The notes under the pieces: model-generated
The model's database searches: none
What the model saw: only the letters and a program-made list of their open reading frames with translations
Told to the model about the DNA's origin: nothing
Made by a program: the position numbers and the translations under genes
Assembly: GCA_030604325.1 (NCBI GenBank)
Contig: JAUVWC010000058.1
Location: 1-7,429, forward strand
DNA from: Candidatus Zixiibacteriota bacterium
GTDB taxonomy: Bacteria > Blakebacterota > Blakebacteria > Blakebacterales > Blakebacteraceae
Reading direction: 5' to 3'
Length of the DNA: 7,429 nucleotides
Part shown: positions 1 through 4,706 of the stretch, piece after piece
Layout of the letters: each line of letters starts with the position of its first letter
Position numbering within the stretch: the stretch's first letter is position 1

Positions 1-480
1 GTCGGATCGGAAAGCGCCGTGCCCGACCCGGGTGTAGCCCTGATCGATCTGAATCTGCATCCTCGGCACAACCGGAAGGCGAAGTCTGACGAGGCGGTCT
101 GTCTCGATGGTTATCTGCTCCGGGCTCACGATCCCCAAAACCCGCAGATCCGGCCCTTCCGGATAGTGCACACTCTCCACATCGAGAACTCGTGTACGCG
201 TACCCCGCGACCCGATATCACTCGCATCCAAGATGATCTGAACATCTCGCCAGGGAAGCGTCAGCAGCCGCTTACCCCGTCCTTGGAATCGGACCTGTGC
301 GGAGTGGGGCAGCTCCATCGAAACGACCAGGTCGACCGGCAACCCTACGACATGGATCGGGACATCGAGGATCCTCTCGTAGGTATCCTTCTCGGTGGCG
401 ATGTGGAACCATAGGAGTAGAGCGACGGCCAGGGAGCCGACTTTGAGACCCATGTTCTCTGTGAGTCTGCTGCTGTCCAT
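1..480 (-). CDS. YbbR/CdaR-like membrane-anchored protein (partial, C-terminus outside the window)
   Basis: The minus strand is open without a stop from the ATG at 478-480 to the window edge, giving 160 residues. The N-terminus reads MDSSRLTENMGLKVGSLAVA and continues into LLLWFHIATE, so residues 11-28 form one membrane segment. After it comes a beta-rich stretch (RILDVPIHVVGLP at about 36-48, then VSMELP..VRFQGRGK), as in YbbR-repeat proteins, where a short N-terminal anchor carries extracytoplasmic YbbR repeats. In Firmicutes the family member CdaR regulates the diadenylate cyclase CdaA. Whether that role holds here is unknown, because no cyclase gene precedes it. The upstream neighbour is a zinc-ribbon gene 22 bases away, so the two are probably co-transcribed. 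No good Shine-Dalgarno sequence precedes the ATG; a small hairpin (486-503) sits there instead. An internal ATG (codon 10) is a less likely start because it would leave no residues ahead of the membrane segment. The family call is good; the function is inferred. Confidence 0.8.
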   Translation of the reverse strand, partial: MDSSRLTENMGLKVGSLAVALLLWFHIATEKDTYERILDVPIHVVGLPVDLVVSMELPHSAQVRFQGRGKRLLTLPWRDVQIILDASDIGSRGTRTRVLDVESVHYPEGPDLRVLGIVSPEQITIETDRLVRLRLPVVPRMQIQIDQGYTRVGHGAFRSD

Positions 481-485
481 AAGAC

Positions 486-513
486 GGCGGAGCTAAGTCC
501 GCCTATTTTTTAA
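486..513 (+). terminator. Terminator-like hairpin reading on the plus strand, between the zinc-ribbon and YbbR genes
   Basis: GGCGGA (486-491) pairs perfectly with TCCGCC (498-503) across a 6-base loop and is followed by TATTTTTT on the plus strand, the shape of an intrinsic terminator. No plus-strand gene is visible to its left. On the minus strand, where the genes lie, the hairpin has the A-rich tract before it and no T-run after it, so it should not stop that transcript. It would instead sit in front of the YbbR start codon. The A-run encodes the terminal Lys-Lys of the zinc-ribbon protein, so chance is possible. Confidence 0.4.
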
Positions 514-700
514 TCGGGGCCGGCCCTATTTCATCTCCCATACTCACTTCCCCATTGTCGATGCGCAGATGAAAGCCGCACTGGGGATGGGTGCAAACCC
601 AAGCCTTGTACATAATACTGGCGCCGTCGCGCCCGTAATCCGACAACGGTACCAGGGTGCCATTATTACATTTCAAGCAGTTCGGGAATTCCGTTTCCAT
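503..700 (-). CDS. Small zinc-ribbon protein of unknown function (65 aa)
   Basis: A 65-residue protein with two cysteine knuckles, CLKC (Cys8, Cys11) and CTHPQC (Cys36, Cys41), placed as in a single zinc ribbon: MVP-like linker, aromatic positions, then a second pair before a short beta hairpin (FHLRIDNG). The start is well supported. A perfect GGAGGTGA Shine-Dalgarno (minus strand, 710-717) lies 9 bases before the ATG, and an in-frame TGA just upstream excludes any longer start. A near-consensus promoter is found about 100 bases upstream. The protein is soluble, with no signal peptide or membrane segment. It is followed 22 bases later by the YbbR-domain gene. I do not recognise a named family; such ribbons can bind nucleic acid or protein. 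The reading frame is confident, the role is unknown. Confidence 0.75.
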   Translation of the reverse strand: METEFPNCLKCNNGTLVPLSDYGRDGASIMYKAWVCTHPQCGFHLRIDNGEVSMGDEIGPAPIKK

Positions 701-796
701 GCGGGATACTCACCTCCCCTCCTCTGTATACGCCCACACAAGCAGCCGGTCGGGCCAGCCTGGAAGCGCGCTGAGTAATTACTGTAGATGGGCAGC

Positions 797-825
797 AGTA
801 TAGAAAAGCTCTCGTGGAGGGTCAA
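797..825 (-). promoter_or_regulatory. Sigma70-type promoter for the zinc-ribbon / YbbR transcript
   Basis: On the minus strand TTGACC (820-825) is followed by exactly 17 bases and then TATACT (797-802). Each hexamer matches five of six consensus positions at the ideal spacing. Transcription would begin near 790, giving a leader of about 90 bases that ends in a strong Shine-Dalgarno. The -35 element lies inside the inverted repeat GGAGGGTCAACCCTCC (816-831). Confidence 0.65.
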
Positions 826-831
826 CCCTCC
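816..831. repeat. Inverted repeat overlapping the -35 element (possible operator)
   Basis: GGAGGG (816-821) and CCCTCC (826-831) form a perfect 6-bp inverted repeat around TCAA. It covers the -35 hexamer of the minus-strand promoter and lies about 30 bases upstream of the candidate cstA -35. A repressor or activator bound here could affect either divergent gene. That is inferred from position only. Confidence 0.4.
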
Positions 832-857
832 CGCTCAGAATATCCATCCCACCCATC

Positions 858-887
858 TTGACACCGGTCGGATATAAACCGTAGGTT
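858..887 (+). promoter_or_regulatory. Candidate cstA promoter
   Basis: A perfect TTGACA (858-863) is followed after 18 bases by TAGGTT (882-887), which matches only three -10 positions. A better-looking TATAAA (873-878) is too close to serve with this -35. Transcription would start near 894, shortly before the ribosome site AAGAGG (907-912). A weak -10 behind a perfect -35 is compatible with an activated promoter, but I see no recognisable activator site. Confidence 0.3.
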
Positions 888-921
888 TTGATGGCCCTAA
901 CTCTGTAAGAGGTTTATGTAC

Positions 922-1488
922 ATGAATGTAGCCGTGCTTCTCATATTTGCTCTGGTAGCCCTAGCGGCGGGATACGTCTTCTACGGCAGGTACTTGAGCC
1001 GGCGGCTTGGTATCGCTGTCGAGCGTGCCACACCGGCTCACACCATGACCGACGGCGTCGACTACATCCCGGCCAAGGCACCGATCCTGTTTGGTCACCA
1101 CTTTGCCTCGATCGCCGGCGCCGCTCCCATCATAGGTCCCGTAACCGCTGCCCTCTTCGGTTGGGTGCCGGTTTTACTATGGGTTCTGATCGGATCCATT
1201 TTCCTGGGCGGCGCGCACGACATGTCGAGCCTTATCGCCAGCGTGCGGCACAAGGGCCGGTCGATAGGCGAGATCATCGACGAGAATATCGGGATAAGCG
1301 GCAAAACGCTCTTTCTGATCTTCAGTCTCTTCACCCTGATACTGGTCGTTGCGGTCTTTGCCAGCATCGTCGCCAAGACGTTTGAAAACACACCGGAGGC
1401 CGCGACGCCAACCAGATCCTTCTTGTTCCTGGAGCTCCGCGTTGTGCTGGTCCGATCCCGTGACACTTCGCCCCCGGCAGGTCCCTGA
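922..1488 (+). CDS. cstA: cstA, 5' part of an interrupted carbon-starvation transporter gene
   Basis: CstA is an inner-membrane transporter of the carbon-starvation family; members import peptides or pyruvate. This part holds the family's N-terminal half: a first membrane helix (about residues 2-22), the motif PAHTMTDGVDYIPAKAPILF, then FGHHFASIAGAAPIIGP, a tryptophan-containing helix (WVPVLLWVLIGSIFLGGAHD), RSIGEIIDENIG and a further helix ending VAVFASIVAKTFEN. An ATG at 916 is also in frame, but the site AAGAGG (907-912) is only 3 bases from it and 9 from the ATG at 922, so 922 is preferred. The reading ends at TGA 1486-1488. From about residue 169 (1426) the protein stops resembling the family: the hydrophobic helix expected after SFLFLEL is replaced by a charged, proline-rich run. 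The family continues in the same frame after the stop, so this is one gene broken by mutation or sequence error. Confidence 0.85.
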   Translation: MNVAVLLIFALVALAAGYVFYGRYLSRRLGIAVERATPAHTMTDGVDYIPAKAPILFGHHFASIAGAAPIIGPVTAALFGWVPVLLWVLIGSIFLGGAHDMSSLIASVRHKGRSIGEIIDENIGISGKTLFLIFSLFTLILVVAVFASIVAKTFENTPEAATPTRSFLFLELRVVLVRSRDTSPPAGP

Positions 1489-1494
1489 GCCGGC
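1426..1494 (+). other. Lesion in cstA: in-frame TGA within a scrambled segment
   Basis: The frame is the same before (922 onward) and after (1489 onward) the lesion, and the residue count across the gap is close to that of intact short-form CstA. The frame-1 translation here (charged and Pro-rich, ending in TGA at 1486-1488) does not look like a membrane helix. In the third frame, 1467-1490 reads FAPGRSLS, closer to what is expected in this loop. The simplest reading is two or more small compensating insertions/deletions rather than a single nonsense change. Whether they are in the genome or are assembly errors cannot be told from the sequence. Confidence 0.6.
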
Positions 1495-2613
1495 GGTGTC
1501 ATTCTCCTCTTCGCCAGTATCTGGGTGGGGGTGGCTCTACCGATACGAATGAGCGAACAGTTTTGGCTCGTGTCTCTTTTCGCATACATCTTTCTGGCTT
1601 CAGTAACACCAGTCTGGGTCCTGCTTCAACCACGGGACTATCTAAACTCCTTCCTGCTCTATGCTCTCCTCGTGAGCGCCGTCATAGGCATTGTTGCCAC
1701 TCATCCCGAAGTTCAACTGCCCGCCTTTACCGGCTTCAACAACGACATGCTGGGGCCCATGTTCCCCCTGCTCTTTGTGACCGTGGCCTGCGGAGCGATT
1801 TCCGGTTTCCACAGCCTTGTCTCCAGCGGCACAACCGCCAAGCAGCTCGACAACGAAAAGAACGCGCGGGTAATTGCCTATGGAGGTATGCTGACGGAAG
1901 GTCTGCTGGCCGTGGTGGCCCTGGCCACTGTAGCCATGCTGACGAGTGGGACCCACATCGCCCGGTTGAATGATGTCGGCCCCGTCACCCTTTTCAGCCA
2001 GGGGGTGGGCACTTTCCTGGCCTCTCTGGGGATAGATCCCCTGGTCGGTACCTCGTTCGCCGCCCTGGCTGTGTCGGCGTTCGCCCTCACAACCCTCGAT
2101 ACAGCAACGCGTCTGGGACGTTATGCCTTTTCTGAACTCTTCGAAAGTTTAGGTAAGGGCAAAGCGGAGGAGAAGCCGGCCGCGTGGACACAGAGCCGAT
2201 GGACCGTCACAACATTCATGGTTGTCGTAAGTGGTTCCCTGGCGCTATCTGGGCGGTGGCAGGTCATCTGGCCCATCTTCGGCAGCGCAAACCAGCTGCT
2301 GGCTGCGCTCGCCCTCCTGGCGGTAAGCGTCTGGCTGGCCCGAAAGGGTGATCGTGCCCTGTTCACCCGCATTCCGATGTACTTCATGTTCGCGGTGACT
2401 CTTACCGCTCTGATCACCTTTGCCTACCGGAACCTCATGCAGGGGAAACTGTTCCTATGCTTCCTTAGCGTCCTGCTGTTAGTACTGGCGGTTGTTCTGG
2501 CAATGCTGGCCTACCGTTCGCTGCGGCAGGGCAAGGGTCCCGGTCCCGCAGCTGCAGTCCCGGCGCCTGTCTCAGACGCCGCCGAGGTCCCCCCCGGTTC
2601 CCTCGAAGGCTGA
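1489..2613 (+). CDS. cstA: cstA, 3' part of the interrupted carbon-starvation transporter gene
   Basis: This is the rest of CstA, in the same frame as the first part. Family sequence resumes at VILLFASIWVGVALPI. The first start-like codon is a GTG at 1525, without a convincing ribosome site, so separate translation is doubtful. Hallmarks follow in order: PVWVLLQPRDYLNSFLLYAL, the conserved FVTVACGAISGFHSLVSSGT with TAKQLDNE, a helix-rich region, FALTTLDTATRLGRYAF, and FGSANQLLAALALLAVSVWL, then two last helices. The tail is Pro/Ala-rich and lacks a domain. Both parts together give about 560 residues, right for the short CstA form and shorter than the roughly 700 of E. coli CstA. The last 42 bases overlap the 3' end of a minus-strand regulator gene. 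Conservation across all downstream motifs suggests that any disruption is recent or artefactual. Confidence 0.85.
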   Translation, partial: AGGVILLFASIWVGVALPIRMSEQFWLVSLFAYIFLASVTPVWVLLQPRDYLNSFLLYALLVSAVIGIVATHPEVQLPAFTGFNNDMLGPMFPLLFVTVACGAISGFHSLVSSGTTAKQLDNEKNARVIAYGGMLTEGLLAVVALATVAMLTSGTHIARLNDVGPVTLFSQGVGTFLASLGIDPLVGTSFAALAVSAFALTTLDTATRLGRYAFSELFESLGKGKAEEKPAAWTQSRWTVTTFMVVVSGSLALSGRWQVIWPIFGSANQLLAALALLAVSVWLARKGDRALFTRIPMYFMFAVTLTALITFAYRNLMQGKLFLCFLSVLLLVLAVVLAMLAYRSLRQGKGPGPAAAVPAPVSDAAEVPPGSLEG

Positions 2614-2925
2614 CGGAATATCATCCAGGAGCCGCTCGAGCGGTTCCGGCCCCTCAGCCAGGAGGACCTGTCGCGGCGTGAGCCGGCCCAGCCTTGGATG
2701 CGGCCTTGTCATCCATTCATCTATCGAACCGGGGCGCAGAAGCTGGGTTAGGCGGTGGTGCAGTCGCTCCAGGGAGGCAAGCTGACGTTCTGCCAGCGGG
2801 CTGGGTATAGTATCCCCCGCCTCCCAACGGGCAATCGTCCGTACACTGACGCCCACGAGTTGAGCGAAACGCTCCTGAGAAAGATCCAATACATGTCGCA
2901 GGTTCCGGAGCGATTCTCTATTCAT
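2572..2925 (-). CDS. Xre-type DNA-binding regulator resembling MbcA/ParS/Xre antitoxins
   Basis: The N-terminal part holds an Xre helix-turn-helix (about residues 5-40 of the 117-residue form: LSQERFAQLVGVSVRTIARW, then EAGDTIPSP). The C-terminal part (W, then PHPRLGRLTPRQVLL, EGPEPLERLLDDI) resembles the toxin-binding domain of MbcA/ParS/Xre antitoxins (DUF2384 type), which pair with RES-domain NAD-degrading toxins. No RES gene is visible on either side, so it may be solitary or recruited as a plain regulator. Starts at 2955 and 2946 are also open in frame. I chose the ATG at 2923-2925 because the homology begins there, no ribosome site precedes any start, and a -10-like TATATT ends 7 bases before it, which suggests a leaderless mRNA. 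With the 2955 start the 16-bp palindrome would fall across the coding start. The 3' end overlaps cstA, tail to tail, by 42 bases. Confidence 0.75.
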   Translation of the reverse strand: MNRESLRNLRHVLDLSQERFAQLVGVSVRTIARWEAGDTIPSPLAERQLASLERLHHRLTQLLRPGSIDEWMTRPHPRLGRLTPRQVLLAEGPEPLERLLDDIPSAFEGTGGDLGGV

Positions 2926-2947
2926 AGCGAACAATATACAATCCATA

Positions 2948-2963
2948 CATGACATATGTCATG
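2948..2963. promoter_or_regulatory. Perfect 16-bp palindrome, probable operator of the Xre regulator
   Basis: CATGACATATGTCATG is its own reverse complement over all 16 bases. On the minus strand it contains ATGACA followed, 18 bases on, by TATATT (about 2933-2938), so it would cover the -35 area of the promoter proposed for the adjacent Xre gene. Xre regulators of this type commonly bind palindromes at their own promoter and repress themselves. The assignment is by position and symmetry. Confidence 0.6.
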
Positions 2964-3052
2964 ACGTTTATAAAGTAAGTTCGCTTCGAACACCCTTCTC
3001 AACACGAGCAGGTGACTCTTTTGCCAGCTTGGCGTCAAAATAGTGCGTACCG

Positions 3053-3102
3053 GGATTAGGACACAGGGCCTTTTGTACATATTTGTGACACTGTACTAAT
3101 CC
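3053..3102. repeat. Imperfect inverted repeat plus a direct repeat of TTAGGACAC
   Basis: GGATTAGGACACAG (3053-3066) faces CTGTACTAATCC (3091-3102), whose reverse complement is GGATTAGTACAG. The arms match over GGATTAG and ACAG and differ by a small gap, with about 24 bases between. The 9-mer TTAGGACAC (3056-3064) recurs at 3126-3134 in direct orientation. I do not recognise the ends of a known insertion sequence. It could be a decayed element end or a protein site. Confidence 0.4.
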
Positions 3103-3210
3103 AGCGACCGCTACATGATATGCGTTTAGGACACTCCCCACACCCCATATATGTTGTGGCCACCCTGATCCCGCTATACAAGAATCGCAATAAGAATTGG
3201 TGATTTTTTT

Positions 3211-3286
3211 TCTTACCTTTGAAAATATTGTCTTACGCTTCTGATCTACTTCCTTACTCACCTCTTTTGTCGGCCTTTCGTCTTAC
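3211..3286 (+). repeat. Helically spaced TCTTAC repeats upstream of vapB
   Basis: TCTTAC occurs at 3211, 3231 and 3281, with a one-mismatch copy CCTTAC at 3252. The start-to-start distances are 20, 21 and 29 bases, close to two, two and three DNA turns, which would place the copies on one face of the helix. They lie 50-125 bases upstream of the vapB start, so they may be operator half-sites, for example for VapBC autoregulation. The region is T-rich, so chance cannot be excluded. Confidence 0.35.
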
Positions 3287-3335
3287 CATTGACGTGGACA
3301 CTTTTAAGCCTCACTCGGCTAGCAGGAGAAAGTCG

Positions 3336-3566
3336 ATGCCTATCGTGAGCACCTCCTCCAAAGGCCAGATTGTCATACCGGCACAGCTCCGCCGCAAATA
3401 CAACATCGGCAGGGGCACAAAACTCAACGTGCTGGACGGTGATGGTGAGATCATCCTGCGGCCCGTTCTGCAGGACGTTGTTCGGCAGGCGAGGGGGCTG
3501 TTTAGGGGCGGAGTCTCCTCTCTACAGGAACTGACAAGAGAACGCAGGGAAGGTGGTGGGTTATGA
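3336..3566 (+). CDS. vapB: AbrB/MazE-type antitoxin (VapB)
   Basis: This 76-residue protein should bind DNA through a swapped-hairpin AbrB/SpoVT domain and neutralise the toxin encoded just after it. The domain spans about residues 1-45: MPIVSTSSKGQIVIPAQLRR is a textbook start of the fold (the S-S-K-G-Q-I-V-I-P signature), followed by YNIGRGTKLNVLDGDGEIIL. The remaining 30 residues are basic and helical (VVRQARGLFRG..LQELTRER), fit to wrap the toxin. The start at 3336 follows AGGAGA (3324-3329) with 6 bases between. The frame is open further upstream to 3219, but that extension lacks a ribosome site and domain similarity. Its stop TGA (3564-3566) overlaps the vapC ATG in an ATGA, so translation is coupled. 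Autoregulation is usual for such pairs. Confidence 0.85.
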   Translation: MPIVSTSSKGQIVIPAQLRRKYNIGRGTKLNVLDGDGEIILRPVLQDVVRQARGLFRGGVSSLQELTRERREGGGL

Positions 3567-3991
3567 GCCAACCCTTAGAGACCGGTCCGACGCGTAATCT
3601 CGTCCTGGACAGCCACGCCCTGCTCTCCTACCTGGAGGGGGATTCCGGGGCCGATTTCGTGGCCAATGCCCTTGGAATGGCTGAGCAGGGCAACCTCCGG
3701 TGCCTGCTTACTATCGTCAATTGGGGTGAGGTATATTACAGCCTGTTGCGGGCGAAAGGGGACCGCCGGGCACACGAGGCCACTTTCGTGATCGATCAGC
3801 TACCGGTCGAGATCGTCAATATGGATATGAATCTTGTACAGCTTGCCAGCCACTTCCGCGAGGAGTACCGCATGCCCAACGGGCCCTGTTTCGCCGCCAG
3901 CCTCGCCCAAAGCCTCAGCTGTCCGGTCATGACCGGTGACGAAGCATTTAGAAGGCTGGAAGACGAAATCCAGGTTCTGTGGCTGAAATAG
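3563..3991 (+). CDS. vapC: PIN-domain toxin of the VapC family, with an altered active site
   Basis: VapC proteins are Mg-dependent ribonucleases that cut tRNA or rRNA when freed from VapB. The 142 residues cover one PIN domain. The first catalytic Asp is Asp16 in LVLDSHALLSYLEGD, the Glu is Glu56 in VNWGEVYY, and the last acidic residue is Asp126 in VMTGDEAF. The third acidic residue normally sits in a motif like aDAFAAALA. Here the aligned stretch reads NGPCFAASLA, with Pro108 (codon CCC, 3884-3886) in place of Asp. Three of four metal ligands remain, so activity may be weak or lost, or another residue may compensate. The ATG overlaps the vapB stop, and the 3' end overlaps the next gene by 13 bases. 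The PIN family is certain; toxin activity is unproven. Confidence 0.85.
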   Translation: MSQPLETGPTRNLVLDSHALLSYLEGDSGADFVANALGMAEQGNLRCLLTIVNWGEVYYSLLRAKGDRRAHEATFVIDQLPVEIVNMDMNLVQLASHFREEYRMPNGPCFAASLAQSLSCPVMTGDEAFRRLEDEIQVLWLK

Positions 3992-4641
3992 TCCTCCTAG
4001 GCGTCGGGGACCTCCACGGCCGCATCAACTGGAAGGATGAGCTAGCCGCGGCCGCGCGCCGGGCAGACGCCATCCTGGTCTGCGGCGACATTACAACTTT
4101 TGGCAGTGTGGCTGACGCCACCACGGTGTTGGACGATCTCGAAGCGTACTGTGATACCATTTACGCCGTGGCGGGCAACTGCGATTCAGCCGCTATCGAC
4201 AACTATCTGGCCGAACGAGGGATATCGCTGCACGGCCGGGGATTATTCATCGGGGATCGTATCGGCCTGTGCGGAGTATCCGGTTCAAACCGCACCCCGC
4301 TCAAAACGCCCCTGGAGTATACGGATGAGGAGCTCCTGGCTACCCTGAACAGAGGCTGGCAACAGATCGAGACCGCACCGATACGGATCGTCGTGCATCA
4401 CGCGCCCCCGTACAAGACCCGCTGTGACCGCATGCGGTTAGGCCTTCACGTCGGGGCACGTGGCCTGCGCTCGTTCTGTGAGGAGAAGCAACCGGAACTG
4501 GTGCTATGCGGTCATATTCACGAAGCGCGCGGCCGCGACCGGATCGGACAGACCATAGTCGTCAATCCTGGTATGGCCGCCAAGGGGCACGGCTCCCTAA
4601 TAACCATCTCGGAGGACGGCCTAGAGGTGGCACTGCTATAA
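3979..4641 (+). CDS. Calcineurin-like metallophosphoesterase
   Basis: The 220-residue protein carries the complete two-metal phosphoesterase motif set in order: GDLHG (Asp11, His13), GDIT (Asp37), GNCD (Asn67), a VVHHAPP segment (His140/His141) and CGHIHEARG (His179, His181). The closing VVNPGMAAKGHGS is also typical. It resembles small Icc/YfcE-like enzymes that split phosphomonoesters or phosphodiesters, possibly cyclic nucleotides; the substrate cannot be read from the sequence. It starts with GTG (3979-3981) inside vapC, overlapping it by 13 bases. A weak CAGG lies 4 bases before the GTG, so coupled translation from vapC is likely. No signal peptide is seen, so it is cytoplasmic. No plus-strand intrinsic terminator follows. 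The coupling to a toxin-antitoxin pair is unusual and may be functional or accidental. Confidence 0.9.
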   Translation: MAEIVLLGVGDLHGRINWKDELAAAARRADAILVCGDITTFGSVADATTVLDDLEAYCDTIYAVAGNCDSAAIDNYLAERGISLHGRGLFIGDRIGLCGVSGSNRTPLKTPLEYTDEELLATLNRGWQQIETAPIRIVVHHAPPYKTRCDRMRLGLHVGARGLRSFCEEKQPELVLCGHIHEARGRDRIGQTIVVNPGMAAKGHGSLITISEDGLEVALL

Positions 4642-4665
4642 AAAAAACGCCCCGTTCCAGGGGCG
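4640..4665 (-). terminator. Intrinsic terminator of the DksA-like gene (minus strand)
   Basis: Read on the minus strand, CGCCCC (4660-4665) pairs with GGGGCG (4648-4653) over a 6-base loop and runs into eight T (4640-4647). It lies about 40 bases past the stop of the DksA-like gene and right at the end of the convergent phosphoesterase gene. On the plus strand no T-run follows, so it serves mainly the minus-strand transcript. Confidence 0.8.
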
Positions 4666-4706
4666 GATCTAGTAAAACCGATGGGACCGGCTATTTATTA
4701 AGGGCC

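Larger units (their letters stand above)
2964..3335. other. Gene-poor, AT-richer intergenic stretch with short repeats
   Basis: Between the Xre regulator and vapB I find no convincing gene. A 97-codon minus-strand opening exists but has no ribosome site and no recognisable domain. The stretch has visibly more A/T runs (for example eight T at 3204-3211) than its flanks. It holds a long imperfect inverted repeat (3053-3102), two copies of TTAGGACAC 70 bases apart, and spaced TCTTAC repeats (3211-3286) ahead of vapB. It may be remnant mobile DNA or the vapBC control region. No tRNA or clear promoter was found. Confidence 0.5.

Noticed and set aside
19..414. 131-codon plus-strand open frame
   Set aside because: It is antisense to the YbbR-domain gene, whose membrane segment and family pattern are convincing; the plus-strand product is Pro/Arg/Asp-rich and featureless.
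1486..1488. TGA in cstA read as selenocysteine or by programmed recoding
   Set aside because: The residues around it do not match the family, no downstream hairpin of the needed kind is evident, and CstA is not known as a selenoprotein.
2968..3261. 97-codon minus-strand open frame between the Xre regulator and vapB
   Set aside because: No ribosome site, no recognisable domain, and it lies in repeat-bearing AT-rich DNA; a decayed gene fragment is possible but unsupported.
3219..3335. Longer N-terminus for VapB
   Set aside because: The AbrB domain begins at the ATG at 3336, which has a well-placed AGGAGA; the extension has neither a ribosome site nor similarity.
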